Shown piece by piece: positions 17,587 through 26,684 of a stretch of 64,000 nt of DNA. Position 1 is the first letter of the stretch. Every line of letters begins with the position of its first letter. The notes below the pieces were generated by a model that made no database searches, was not told where the DNA came from, and saw only the letters and a program-made list of their open reading frames with translations. The stretch is from Fulvimarina endophytica. Its GTDB lineage: Bacteria; Pseudomonadota; Alphaproteobacteria; Rhizobiales; Rhizobiaceae. Where the stretch lies: NCBI RefSeq assembly GCF_003403015.1, contig NZ_QURL01000001.1:434001-498000 (forward strand). Direction: 5' to 3'. The translations under genes were made by a program, and so were the position numbers.

Positions 17587-17937
17587 ATGCGACGAGTACC
17601 GAGTTGCGAAGATACGGATGTCCGCTGGACCGGCGATCTGGCCGCCGAAGGCGCTCCGGCGTCCCAAGGCGCCGAGCGTGTGCTGACCATCTGCAATCGG
17701 AGAGGCCTCCACGCACGCGCGTCTGCCCGTTTCGTGCAGACGGTGGACCAGTACGATGCGGAGGTGACCGTCAAGCGCGACGGCATGTCGGTGGGCGGTC
17801 TGTCGATCATGGGACTGATGATGCTGGCGGCGACGAAGTCCTCCGATATCCACGTCTCCGCGACCGGACCGGACGCCGTCGCGGTGCTTGCGGCCCTCAA
17901 GGAACTCGTCGACAACCGGTTCGGCGAGGAGGACTGA
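17587..17937 (+). CDS. PTS phosphocarrier protein HPr
   Basis: Phosphocarrier of the permease-less PTS. The phospho-His is in NRRGLHARASARF, and the regulatory Ser in SVGGLSIMGLMMLA, the target of HprK. At 116 residues it is about 28 longer than a typical HPr; the extra N-terminus (MRRVPSCEDTDVRWTG...) is polar and may be a true extension or a start misplaced upstream, since no in-frame ATG lies nearer the domain. It lies between EIIA and ahcY. Confidence 0.92.
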   Translation: MRRVPSCEDTDVRWTGDLAAEGAPASQGAERVLTICNRRGLHARASARFVQTVDQYDAEVTVKRDGMSVGGLSIMGLMMLAATKSSDIHVSATGPDAVAVLAALKELVDNRFGEED

Positions 17938-18031
17938 CGGTCAGGGGCGCAATTCCTGCAGCTCGCCCACCGGCGCAAGGAACGCTGACTTAGTGACCCT
18001 CGACTTCGATCACTGATCCGCAGAGCGGTAT

Positions 18032-18063
18032 CAAGACATAAAGATTTGTTTATATCCATCTTG
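18032..18063. promoter_or_regulatory. Nested palindrome upstream of ahcY
   Basis: An imperfect 22-base dyad GACATAAAGAT|TTGTTTATATC (18035-18056, 8 of 11 positions paired) is nested in CAAGA...TCTTG (18032-18036 and 18059-18063). It lies ~90 bases before the ahcY start. A/T-rich palindromes here resemble sites of ArsR-type SahR regulators of the SAH/methionine cycle. The regulator itself is not in the window, so the link is inference. Confidence 0.4.
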
Positions 18064-18150
18064 AGGTCGTGGTGACGGCCTGTTAGAGATCCCTCCAACG
18101 CCGTCGCGCATCGCGATCGCGCAACCGATCATTGGACGGAAGGACCTCTC

Positions 18151-19551
18151 ATGGCTGACCAAAACGACTACGTCGTCGCCGATATTTCGCTCGCCGGATA
18201 CGGGCGCAAGGAAATCGAGATCGCGGAAACCGAGATGCCCGGCCTGATGGCCTGCCGGGAGGAGTTCGGTGCGGACAAGCCCCTGAAGGGGGCGCGCATT
18301 ACCGGCTCGCTGCACATGACGATCCAGACGGCCGTCCTCATCGAGACCCTCGCCGAACTCGGCGCCGATCTTCGCTGGGCCTCCTGCAACATCTTTTCGA
18401 CCCAGGACCACGCCGCCGCGGCGATCGCCGAGCGCGGCATTCCCGTCTTCGCGATCAAGGGTGAGACGCTGGAGGACTACTGGTCCTACACCGACAAGAT
18501 CTTCCAGTGGCCGGACGGCCAGCCGTCCAACATGATCCTCGACGATGGCGGCGACGCCACGATGTACATCCTGCTCGGTGCCCGCGCCGAAGCCGGAGAG
18601 GACGTCCTGTCCAACCCGGGCAGCGAGGAAGAGGAAGTTCTCTTCGCTCAGATCAAGAAGCGGATGGCCGAGACGCCGGGCTTCTTCACGAAGCAGCGCG
18701 ACGCGATCAAGGGTGTGACGGAAGAGACGACGACTGGCGTCAATCGTCTCTACCAGCTTCAGAAGAAGGGTCTCCTCCCCTTCCCCGCCATCAACGTCAA
18801 CGACTCCGTGACGAAGTCCAAGTTCGACAACAAGTACGGCTGCAAGGAGAGCCTCGTCGACGGCATCCGTCGCGGAACCGACGTGATGATGGCCGGCAAG
18901 GTCGCTGTCGTTTGCGGCTACGGCGATGTCGGCAAGGGATCGGCGCTCTCGCTGCAGGGCGCAGGCGCCCGCGTGAAGGTGACCGAGGTCGATCCGATCT
19001 GCGCGCTGCAGGCGGCGATGGACGGCTTTGAGGTCGTCACGCTCGAGGAAGCCGGCCCGACCGCCGACATCGTCATCACGACGACCGGTAACAAGGACGT
19101 CGTGACCATCGAGCACATGCGCTCGTTCAAGGACATGGCGATCGTCGGCAATATCGGCCATTTCGACAACGAGATTCAGGTCAGCGCACTTCGCAACCAG
19201 AAATGGACGAACATCAAGCCGCAGGTGGACATGATCCAGTTCGCCGACGGAAAGCGCATGATTCTCCTGTCAGAGGGCCGTCTGCTCAATCTCGGCAATG
19301 CGACCGGTCATCCGAGCTTCGTGATGTCGGCTTCGTTCACGAACCAGACCCTCGCCCAGATCGAGCTGTTCAAGAACACCGGACAATACGAGAACCAGGT
19401 TTACGTGCTTCCGAAGCATTTGGATGAGAAAGTTGCACGTTTGCATCTGAACAAGCTCGGCGCAAAGTTGAGCGAGCTGAGTGAAGCGCAAGCCGACTAT
19501 ATCGGTGTTTCCCAGCAAGGCCCGTTCAAGCCTGAGCACTATCGCTACTAG
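18151..19551 (+). CDS. ahcY: S-adenosylhomocysteine hydrolase
   Basis: Cleaves S-adenosylhomocysteine to homocysteine and adenosine, removing the product inhibitor of methyltransferases; cytosolic NAD-dependent tetramer. 466 residues with the bacterial-type insertion around residues 150-190. Motifs: [15 protein letters not shown], the [13 protein letters not shown] active-site region, NAD-binding [10 protein letters not shown], and the C-terminal [17 protein letters not shown] ribosome site precedes the ATG. A strong terminator follows. It sits between the PTS genes and the DivL-like kinase, the usual rhizobial order. Confidence 0.97.
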   Translation: MADQNDYVVADISLAGYGRKEIEIAETEMPGLMACREEFGADKPLKGARITGSLHMTIQTAVLIETLAELGADLRWASCNIFSTQDHAAAAIAERGIPVFAIKGETLEDYWSYTDKIFQWPDGQPSNMILDDGGDATMYILLGARAEAGEDVLSNPGSEEEEVLFAQIKKRMAETPGFFTKQRDAIKGVTEETTTGVNRLYQLQKKGLLPFPAINVNDSVTKSKFDNKYGCKESLVDGIRRGTDVMMAGKVAVVCGYGDVGKGSALSLQGAGARVKVTEVDPICALQAAMDGFEVVTLEEAGPTADIVITTTGNKDVVTIEHMRSFKDMAIVGNIGHFDNEIQVSALRNQKWTNIKPQVDMIQFADGKRMILLSEGRLLNLGNATGHPSFVMSASFTNQTLAQIELFKNTGQYENQVYVLPKHLDEKVARLHLNKLGAKLSELSEAQADYIGVSQQGPFKPEHYRY

Positions 19552-19582
19552 AAATCGAACGCCCGAGAGGGTCGGATCGACA

Positions 19583-19620
19583 AGGCCGCCGAAGTCAATT
19601 GCTTCGGCGGCTTTTTCTTT
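19583..19620 (+). terminator. Rho-independent terminator after ahcY
   Basis: Ten-base arms GCCGCCGAAG (19585-19594) and CTTCGGCGGC (19602-19611) with a seven-base loop, followed by a T-rich run. It lies about 30 bases after the ahcY stop. Confidence 0.9.
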
Positions 19621-19680
19621 TCGTGTTGGTGATGATCGGGCAATTGCACCGATTCCGGTGATGACTATTATGTCGCAATC

Positions 19681-22419
19681 ATGGCGGACGGAGTGGCGGA
19701 CGACGGCCGTGAGTGTGATGCGTTCATGCTTTTTAAATTGATTTCAGCGGCGGACACGGGGATCGAAGCGATGAACGAGGAGCGGCGGACTCTGTGCAGA
19801 ACCATGCACGGACTACGGCAGGTTGGCCGGTATCGTGGTGCCGCACTCACAAACCTTTTCGATGATGCTCGGTTCCTGCGCATCGGCCTTGGAGGTCGCG
19901 GAAAGGCGTCCGCCTGCCTGATCGTCGCCGCGACGCTGCCGGCTCCCGCATACGCTCAGACCGGACTGTTCGAGGGCTCCTATTCGATGACGGTGATGGC
20001 TCTCGTCGCCATCGCCATGGGAACGGCCATGGTCTGCGCCGTCTATCTGATGCAGTACCGTGCGCGATTGACGCGCGAGAACGATCGCCTCATCGACGAC
20101 CTGAAGGAAAGCCGGCTCGAGGCGAACGAGCTGAGAACGCTTCTGACGGCAAGCGATCGCAGGCTCCTCGCCTATCGAGGCCACCGGGCCCCGGCGATGT
20201 ACGGAGACCTGCCGCGTGAATGCGGGGCGCCCCAGTCCAAGGATCGTTTCGCCGACTTCGCGGCTTGGCTTCCTGCCGATGTCGCAGGTCAACTCGCGGT
20301 TCAGATCGAGCAGCTGATCGATCGCGCGACGCCGTTCGTCCTCCTCCTGGAAACCCCCTCGAACGAGTTGATCGAGGTCGATGGCCACACCCATGGCGAT
20401 CTTGCGCTGGTTCGGTTCACCCGTCTCGGCGGTCTGCGTGCCAAGCTCGAGCGGGCCGATCAGGATCTCTCCGAAGCCCTCGGGACGGTCGATACGATGC
20501 AGGCGCTTCTCGACTCTGCGCCGATCCCGGCCTGGCTGCGCGACACCAACGGCCGTCTCTACTGGGTCAACCGCGCCTATTCGCAGGCGGTCGAGGGCGG
20601 AACGCCGGAAGAGACGATCGAAAGCGGAACCGAGTTTCTCACGATGGCGGACCGCCAGTCGGTCGCGAGCACGATCGCCGAGGACAGGGTCTTCCGGGGC
20701 AAGCTTTCGACGGTGGTCAATTCCGAACGGCATATCTTTCAAGTCACGGAGCTTGCGGGACCATTGGGAACCGCAGGCATCGCGATCGACATTTCGGAAG
20801 CCGAAAGCATTCGCCGCGAACTGCGCCAAACGATCGAAAGCCAGTCGGAAACGCTCGACAGGCTGGCGACCGCGGTCGCCCGTTTCGACCCCGACACGCG
20901 GCTCGCCTATCACAACGCGGCCTTCAAGACGCTGTTCGCGCTGGACGACGATTTCCTGCGCTCCGATCCCGATCACGTCGCCTTCCTCGACCATCTGCGT
21001 AGTGCCGGCACCCTGCCGACGGAGACGGCCTTCCCGAGCCAGAAACGCGGCGAGGATCTGGCGCCTTACAGCGCGGCGGGACCCACGGAAACGATGTGGT
21101 ATCTGAAAGGCGGCCGGACGCTTCGCGTCGTCGCGACACCGCATCCGCAGGGCGGCGCCACGTTCGTGTTCGAGGACATTTCCGAGCGGCTCAAGCTGGA
21201 GATGGAGGTCAAGACGGTCGCCCAGCTTCAACGCGAGACGCTCGACTATCTCGGCGAAGGTGTCGCGGTGTTCGGCAGCGACGGGCGGCTTCGGTTGTCC
21301 AACCCGGTCTTCGGCGAGATGTTCGGGCTCTCCGACACCTTCCTCGATACGAAGCCGCGCCTGAAGACGTTCGGTGACATGGCCGAGGTGAAGATCGTCG
21401 AAGGGCCGGAAACCGGCGAGGGCTGGGCAGGACTGAACGTCTTCGTGACGTCGATCGACGAAATGGGCCGGAAGACCGACGGAGGCGAGATCCGGCTGTC
21501 GACCGGCATGATCCTCGCCTTCAAGGCCGTGCCGCTCCCCAATGGCCAGACCATGCTGACATTCTCGGACGTCTCGGATGCCCGGGCGGTGGAGCGCATG
21601 CTGCGCGAAACGAACGACGCGCTCGAGGAAGCCGCTCGCCTCAAGCACGAATTTGTCTCCTTCATGAGCTACGAACTGCGCTCGCCGCTCACGACGGTCA
21701 TCGGCTTTACGCAGCTCCTCGGCGAGCCGGAACTCGGAACCCTGAACGAGCGGCAGAGCGAGTATCTCGAACATATCAATTCGTCGACGCGGACCCTCAT
21801 GGCCCTCGTCAACGACACCCTCGATCTCGCGACGATCGACGCCAACATCATGGAGCTCGACGTCTCTCTCGTGGATATCGCCGCACGCGTCGACAGTGCC
21901 GTCGAAGGCGTTCAGGAGCGCCTGAGCGAGCATGGCATCACGCTCGATATCGATCTTTCGCGCAGCGGCGGCGTTTTCGAGGCCGATGGGCAGCGCCTGA
22001 CCCAGATCCTCTACAATCTCCTGTCCAATGCCGCCAACTTCGCACCAAGCGGATCGCGGATCGAACTCGACGCCTGGAAGAGCGACGACGGCTCAACCAT
22101 CTGTTTCTCGGTCGGCGACCACGGGCCGGGCATTGAGTCCGATCGGGTCGAGAGGATCTTCGACCGGTTCGAGACCAATGCGGAAGGTGGGCGCGCCTCC
22201 GGTCCGGGCCTCGGCCTCTCGATCGTCAAGAGCCTCGTGGAACTGCATGGCGGGGATGTTCATATCGAGAACAGGGATGGTGGCGGCACCCGGGTGGTCT
22301 GCTCCCTCCCCGCCCGCCAGCCGGCGCCCGACCCCGATCGTCCCGCCCGCGACCGTTCCGGGGAACTCGGCCGGAAAGGCGGGCCGCGGTCCCCGATCTA
22401 TCGCGATGCCGCCGAATGA
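19681..22419 (+). CDS. divL: DivL-like PAS sensor kinase with Tyr at the phospho-acceptor site
   Basis: Up to 912 residues. It has an N-terminal signal-like stretch (ACLIVAATLPAPAYAQ), a membrane helix near residue 105 (TVMALVAIAMGTAMVCAVYL) and a short coiled coil. Three PAS-like segments span ~260-640. The HisKA segment reads FMSYELRSPLTTVIGF, so Tyr664 replaces the catalytic His. HATPase_c follows with NLLSNAANF, GDHGPGI and GPGLGLSIV. The His-to-Tyr change is the hallmark of Caulobacter DivL, which controls CckA-CtrA signalling with DivK. The exact start is uncertain; the frame from 19681 is the longest. tsaE follows on the same strand. Confidence 0.85.
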   Translation: MADGVADDGRECDAFMLFKLISAADTGIEAMNEERRTLCRTMHGLRQVGRYRGAALTNLFDDARFLRIGLGGRGKASACLIVAATLPAPAYAQTGLFEGSYSMTVMALVAIAMGTAMVCAVYLMQYRARLTRENDRLIDDLKESRLEANELRTLLTASDRRLLAYRGHRAPAMYGDLPRECGAPQSKDRFADFAAWLPADVAGQLAVQIEQLIDRATPFVLLLETPSNELIEVDGHTHGDLALVRFTRLGGLRAKLERADQDLSEALGTVDTMQALLDSAPIPAWLRDTNGRLYWVNRAYSQAVEGGTPEETIESGTEFLTMADRQSVASTIAEDRVFRGKLSTVVNSERHIFQVTELAGPLGTAGIAIDISEAESIRRELRQTIESQSETLDRLATAVARFDPDTRLAYHNAAFKTLFALDDDFLRSDPDHVAFLDHLRSAGTLPTETAFPSQKRGEDLAPYSAAGPTETMWYLKGGRTLRVVATPHPQGGATFVFEDISERLKLEMEVKTVAQLQRETLDYLGEGVAVFGSDGRLRLSNPVFGEMFGLSDTFLDTKPRLKTFGDMAEVKIVEGPETGEGWAGLNVFVTSIDEMGRKTDGGEIRLSTGMILAFKAVPLPNGQTMLTFSDVSDARAVERMLRETNDALEEAARLKHEFVSFMSYELRSPLTTVIGFTQLLGEPELGTLNERQSEYLEHINSSTRTLMALVNDTLDLATIDANIMELDVSLVDIAARVDSAVEGVQERLSEHGITLDIDLSRSGGVFEADGQRLTQILYNLLSNAANFAPSGSRIELDAWKSDDGSTICFSVGDHGPGIESDRVERIFDRFETNAEGGRASGPGLGLSIVKSLVELHGGDVHIENRDGGGTRVVCSLPARQPAPDPDRPARDRSGELGRKGGPRSPIYRDAAE

Positions 22420-22480
22420 ACCGCATCCCCGATCGTCGATCCGCCGCGCGGATGACCCGCAGTCCCACAGGCAGACAGGC

Positions 22481-24013
22481 ATGAACATGGCGATGACGAC
22501 GCCCGACTTGACGGTGATCGAGATCATCGAATTGATGGACAGCGCGGCCACCGAACGTCTCGGACGGGATCTGAGCCTGGTCCTGGCGAAGGGCGACGCC
22601 GTGATGCTTCTCGGCGATCTCGGCGCTGGTAAGAGCACCCTCGCCCGCGCCATGATCAGGGCCGTTGCGGGCGACGACGGGCTCGATGTTCCCTCCCCCA
22701 CCTTCACGCTCGTGCAGGCCTATGGTGGCCGCGTTCCCGTCAGCCATTTCGATCTCTACCGCCTCGGCGACGAGAACGAGATCGGCGAACTCGGTTTCGA
22801 CGACGCTCTCGAAGAGGGTGCGGCGATCGTCGAATGGCCCCAGCGCGTCCCCTCGGTCCTCGCCCGAGCCGATATCGTGATCGAACTTCGGATGAGCGAG
22901 AACGGCGGACGGTGCGCGGCGATCGCCGCGAGAGGTTCGGCCGTGCGGAGGCTGTCCCGTACCCGTTCGATCCGTGCGTTTCTCGCGAGATCGGGCTTGG
23001 CTGAAAGTGAGCGCCGACACCTGAACGGCGATGCATCGAGCCGCCGCTATGAGACCGTGAGCGGTCCCGCCGGTACGCTGATTCTGATGGACTCTCCGCG
23101 CCAGCCCGACGGCCCGCCGATCAGGGACGGCCTGCCCTATAGCCAGCTCGTTCATCTCGCCGAGGATGTCGGCCCGTTCGTTGCCATCTCCTCCGCTCTC
23201 GCGACCGCCGGATTTACGGCACCGCGGATCGTCGCGAGCGATCTGGAGGAAGGGCTTCTTCTTATCACCAATCTCGGCGGTGCCACGATCCTGAAGAGAG
23301 ACGGCGATCCCGACCCCGAACGCTATCATGCGGCGATCGATTGCCTGTCGAAGCTTCACCGGATGGATTGGGCGAGCGGATTGCCCGTCGGCGAAGGCAG
23401 GATCCATCATGTCTCCGCCTATGATCGCCGCGCGATGATGATCGAGGCGGAGCTCCTGCCGGACTGGTTCGTATCCGATACGCTCGGCCGCGCGGTCGAC
23501 GTCGAAGAACTCGCCCTCTTCCGCGAAGCCTGGAACATGGCATTCGACGAGATCGAGACGGCCGAGCGCACGCTGGTCCTGCGTGACTTCCATTCACCCA
23601 ACATCATCTGGCAACCGGATGCGATCGGCATCTCGCGCATCGGGATCATCGACTTCCAGGATGCGATGATCGGGCCTACGGCCTACGACGTCGCGTCACT
23701 TGCCCAGGATGCACGGGTGACGATCCCCGCCGAGCTCGAGGCTTCCCTCGTCGCGGCCTATATCGCGTCGCGCCGCAAGTCCGATCCCGAGTTCAAGCCC
23801 TTCTATTTCGAGCGCGACTATGCGGTGATGGCGGCGCAGCGTGCGACGAAGATCCTCGGGATTTTCGTGCGCCTTGCCAATCGCGACGGGAAACCGCAAT
23901 ACAAGCGTCACATACCCCGCATAATCGAATATCTCAGACGGTCGCTCGACCACCCGACGCTTGCGCCGGTCAAATCGCTCTACAGCGATTGGGGCATCGT
24001 CGAGAAGCACTGA
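22481..24013 (+). CDS. tsaE-amgK: Fused TsaE ATPase / AmgK-like aminoglycoside-type phosphotransferase
   Basis: 510 residues from the ATG at 22481. Residues ~1-155 are TsaE, the ATPase that drives tRNA t6A37 synthesis (P-loop LLGDLGAGKSTLARA, then SPTFTLVQAY and HFDLYRL). Residues ~170-510 are an APH-type kinase with catalytic VLRDFHSPNII and metal-binding GIIDFQDAM. The kinase matches AmgK, which phosphorylates N-acetylmuramate at C1 in cell-wall recycling. murU follows 24 bases later, supporting this role. The fusion is known in Hyphomicrobiales; why the two functions are joined is not. Confidence 0.92.
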   Translation: MNMAMTTPDLTVIEIIELMDSAATERLGRDLSLVLAKGDAVMLLGDLGAGKSTLARAMIRAVAGDDGLDVPSPTFTLVQAYGGRVPVSHFDLYRLGDENEIGELGFDDALEEGAAIVEWPQRVPSVLARADIVIELRMSENGGRCAAIAARGSAVRRLSRTRSIRAFLARSGLAESERRHLNGDASSRRYETVSGPAGTLILMDSPRQPDGPPIRDGLPYSQLVHLAEDVGPFVAISSALATAGFTAPRIVASDLEEGLLLITNLGGATILKRDGDPDPERYHAAIDCLSKLHRMDWASGLPVGEGRIHHVSAYDRRAMMIEAELLPDWFVSDTLGRAVDVEELALFREAWNMAFDEIETAERTLVLRDFHSPNIIWQPDAIGISRIGIIDFQDAMIGPTAYDVASLAQDARVTIPAELEASLVAAYIASRRKSDPEFKPFYFERDYAVMAAQRATKILGIFVRLANRDGKPQYKRHIPRIIEYLRRSLDHPTLAPVKSLYSDWGIVEKH

Positions 24014-24037
24014 TCACCGAAACAAGACCCGGACCCC

Positions 24038-24778
24038 ATGACGACTTCGATCGTGCGCTCCCCACGACCCAAAACGGCGATGATGCTGTCCGCAGGTCTC
24101 GGCAAGCGCCTCCGCCCCATCACCTCCACGGTCCCCAAACCTCTCGTCGAGGTGCGCGGCAAGGCGCTCATCGACTACGGCATCGACGCCCTGGTCAAGG
24201 CCGGTGTGGAGCGGATCGTCGTGAACGTCCACTACCTGCCGGATCTCATGCGCGCCCATCTTCGCAAGCGCCAGGATGTGGAGATCGTCATCTCGGATGA
24301 GAGCGATCAGCTGCTGGATTCGGGTGGCGGGATCGTGCGGGCGCTGCCCCATCTGGGTAACGAGCCGTTCTACGTCCTGAACTCCGATACGTTCTGGATC
24401 GAGAGCTACAGGGCCAATCTCGACGTCCTGTCCGATCTCTGGCGGCCCGAGCGAATGGATGTCGCGCTTCTGATCGCGGATATGGCCCAGGCGACGGGAT
24501 ATGACGGGCGCGGCGACTTCGTCATGGATGCGAGCGGTGAGCTGATGCGCCGCGAAGAGCGCGACATGTCGCCTTTCATCTATGCGGGTGCCGGCATCTT
24601 CAAACCGGAACTCTTCGCGGGCCGGGATGCCCTGCCGTTCTCGCTCAACGCGATCTTCGACACCGCGATCGAGGCCAACCGGCTCTTCGGCGTTCGCCTC
24701 AGCGGGCTCTGGCTGACCGTCGGAACGCCGCCGGCGATCCGCCAGGCCGAAGCCGCATTCCTCGCAAGCGCGGCCTGA
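24038..24778 (+). CDS. murU: N-acetylmuramate alpha-1-phosphate uridylyltransferase
   Basis: Sugar-nucleotide transferase of 246 residues. The N-terminal signature MLSAGLGKRLRPITSTVPKPL binds UTP; LNSDTFW carries the catalytic Asp, with PFIYAGAGIF later. Next to the AmgK domain it should convert MurNAc-1-P to UDP-MurNAc, bypassing de novo, fosfomycin-sensitive UDP-MurNAc synthesis. A plain hexose-1-phosphate transferase is the alternative, but the neighbour argues for MurU. It ends four bases from the convergent ABC exporter gene, with no terminator. Confidence 0.88.
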   Translation: MTTSIVRSPRPKTAMMLSAGLGKRLRPITSTVPKPLVEVRGKALIDYGIDALVKAGVERIVVNVHYLPDLMRAHLRKRQDVEIVISDESDQLLDSGGGIVRALPHLGNEPFYVLNSDTFWIESYRANLDVLSDLWRPERMDVALLIADMAQATGYDGRGDFVMDASGELMRREERDMSPFIYAGAGIFKPELFAGRDALPFSLNAIFDTAIEANRLFGVRLSGLWLTVGTPPAIRQAEAAFLASAA

Positions 24779-24782
24779 GCGC

Positions 24783-26684
24783 TCACTCGGCCGCGTTCCT
24801 CTCGCCATCGCCAAGGAAGCCGCCGGACTGGCGCTCCCAGAGCTGCGCGTAGAGGCCGCCCCTGCGGATCAGCTCGTCATGGCGCCCTTCCTCGACGATC
24901 CTGCCTTCGTCGAGGACGATCAGGCGGTCGAGCGAGGCGATCGTCGAGAGGCGATGGGCGATCGCGATCACCGTCTTGCCTTCCATCATGACGTTGAGAT
25001 TTTCCTGGATCGCGGCCTCCACCTCGGAATCGAGCGCACTCGTCGCTTCGTCGAGAAGAAGAATAGGCGCATCCTTGAGGAGAACGCGGGCGATGGCGAT
25101 GCGCTGGCGTTGCCCGCCCGACAGCTTGATGCCTCGCTCTCCGACGGTCGCCGCATATCCCGAATTGCCTTTCGGGTCCCGCAGACCGGGAATGAAGCCA
25201 GACGCGTTCGCGCGCCTTGCCGCATCGAAGATGAGATCGTCGTCTGCATCCGAGCGCCCATATGCGATGTTCTCGCGGATCGAGCGGTGGAGAAGGGCCG
25301 TATCCTGAGTGACGACGCCGATCGCACCGCGCAGGGAGGCCTGCGTGACGTCAGCGATGTTCTGCCCGTCGATGGTGATCGAGCCCTTCTCGACGTCGTA
25401 GAGACGCAAGAGGAGATTGACGAGCGTCGTCTTGCCGGCGCCAGAACGGCCGACGAGGCCGACCTTCTCGCCCGGACGAATGGTCAGGGAGAAATTGTCG
25501 ATGATCCCCCCGCCCTTTCCGTAGTGGAACGTCACGTCCCTGAAGGCGACCTCCCCTCGGACGACCTCGAGCGGGCGCGCATCCGGTCGATCCGTCAGTG
25601 TTGGAACCGGGCTGATGGTCGCGACGGCGTCCTGGATCGTGCCGTAGTTCCGCACGAGCCCGTTGATGTTGAACATCATCCACCCCGACATCTGGTTGAG
25701 GCGCAGGACGAGGCCGAGTGCTGCGGCAACGCCGCCCGAGGAGACCGAACCCGACTGCCAGCCGACGATTGCAACCCAGCCGATCCCGGTCATCATGAGC
25801 CCGTTGAGGACCGCGATCGCCGTGCGGATCGTCGTGAGGGCCCGGCACAGCCTGCGAACCGCCTCGACATAGCGGGAGAAGCCTTCCTTCACGAAGGCGT
25901 CTTCGGCCCGGGTCGAATCGAACAGCTTGACCGAAAGGATGTTGGTGAAGCTGTCGACCACACGGCCCGTCCAGACGGAGTTCGCGTTCGCGCGCTCGCG
26001 ACCGAGCGTACGGATCTGCGGCAGGAGATTTCGGATCATCCAGACATAGCCGAGCGACCAGACGGCCAGCACGACGGACATCCGCCAGTCGATCGCTCCG
26101 AGGATGGAGATCGTCAGCACGACGAAGGTGATGAAGGACCAGAAGGTCTGAAGGATCGTGGTAACGAAGTCGCCCGTCGCCTGGCCGGCCTGCTGCACCT
26201 TCTGGGCGAGGCGTCCGGCGAAATCGTTCTGAAAGAACGTATAGCTCTGCTCGATGATCCGCCTGTAGCTCTGCCAGCGGATGCGGTTGAAGAAGCTCGG
26301 CGCGATCATCTGCTCTTCGAGGACGGATGCGGCGAACAGCACCAGCGCGCGGCCGATCAGCGTCACGAAGAGAAGGGCGGTGATGAGCCAGACATTGTCG
26401 GCGAGAAATGTCGCGGGGTCGGAGTTCTCCATGGCATCGACGAGCCAGCCCACCCCCGTGAACATCACGGCCTCGATGAGACCCGTCAATCCGCCCGTGA
26501 TCAGCAAGCCGATCAGGGGCCATTTCGCCTGCTTGGCGAAATGCCAGATGAAGGCGTTGGCATCGCCGGGAAGCGGTTCGAGGTGACCGATACGGTTCAC
26601 CCGTGCATGGTCGCGAGCCTCCCCCTTGTCCTCGAACGGATCGAGGACGTTCTCGAAGCGCTTCAGGAAGCCATCCATCATCAT
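24783..26684 (-). CDS. ABC exporter half-transporter B (permease-ATPase fusion)
   Basis: 633 residues: six predicted membrane helices (~65-355) and a C-terminal ATPase with Walker A GRSGAGKTT, signature LSGGQRQRIAIAR, Walker B LLLDEATSALD and H-loop AIAHRLST. This is an MsbA/multidrug-type B-family exporter. Its ATG overlaps the stop of the upstream paralogue (ATGA), so the two are co-translated and probably form a heterodimer. Both ATPase sites look intact. The substrate is unknown; lipids, drugs or polysaccharide precursors are all possible. Confidence 0.93.
   Translation of the reverse strand: MMMDGFLKRFENVLDPFEDKGEARDHARVNRIGHLEPLPGDANAFIWHFAKQAKWPLIGLLITGGLTGLIEAVMFTGVGWLVDAMENSDPATFLADNVWLITALLFVTLIGRALVLFAASVLEEQMIAPSFFNRIRWQSYRRIIEQSYTFFQNDFAGRLAQKVQQAGQATGDFVTTILQTFWSFITFVVLTISILGAIDWRMSVVLAVWSLGYVWMIRNLLPQIRTLGRERANANSVWTGRVVDSFTNILSVKLFDSTRAEDAFVKEGFSRYVEAVRRLCRALTTIRTAIAVLNGLMMTGIGWVAIVGWQSGSVSSGGVAAALGLVLRLNQMSGWMMFNINGLVRNYGTIQDAVATISPVPTLTDRPDARPLEVVRGEVAFRDVTFHYGKGGGIIDNFSLTIRPGEKVGLVGRSGAGKTTLVNLLLRLYDVEKGSITIDGQNIADVTQASLRGAIGVVTQDTALLHRSIRENIAYGRSDADDDLIFDAARRANASGFIPGLRDPKGNSGYAATVGERGIKLSGGQRQRIAIARVLLKDAPILLLDEATSALDSEVEAAIQENLNVMMEGKTVIAIAHRLSTIASLDRLIVLDEGRIVEEGRHDELIRRGGLYAQLWERQSGGFLGDGERNAAE

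Noticed and set aside
17938..18150. Possible SAH or SAM riboswitch before ahcY
   Set aside because: No pseudoknot or multi-stem fold matching known SAH or SAM aptamers could be drawn; only the A/T-rich dyad stands out.
19813..21933. 706-codon minus-strand frame
   Set aside because: Antisense shadow of the DivL-like kinase gene; low-complexity Arg/Glu/Asp composition typical of reverse frames in high-G+C DNA.
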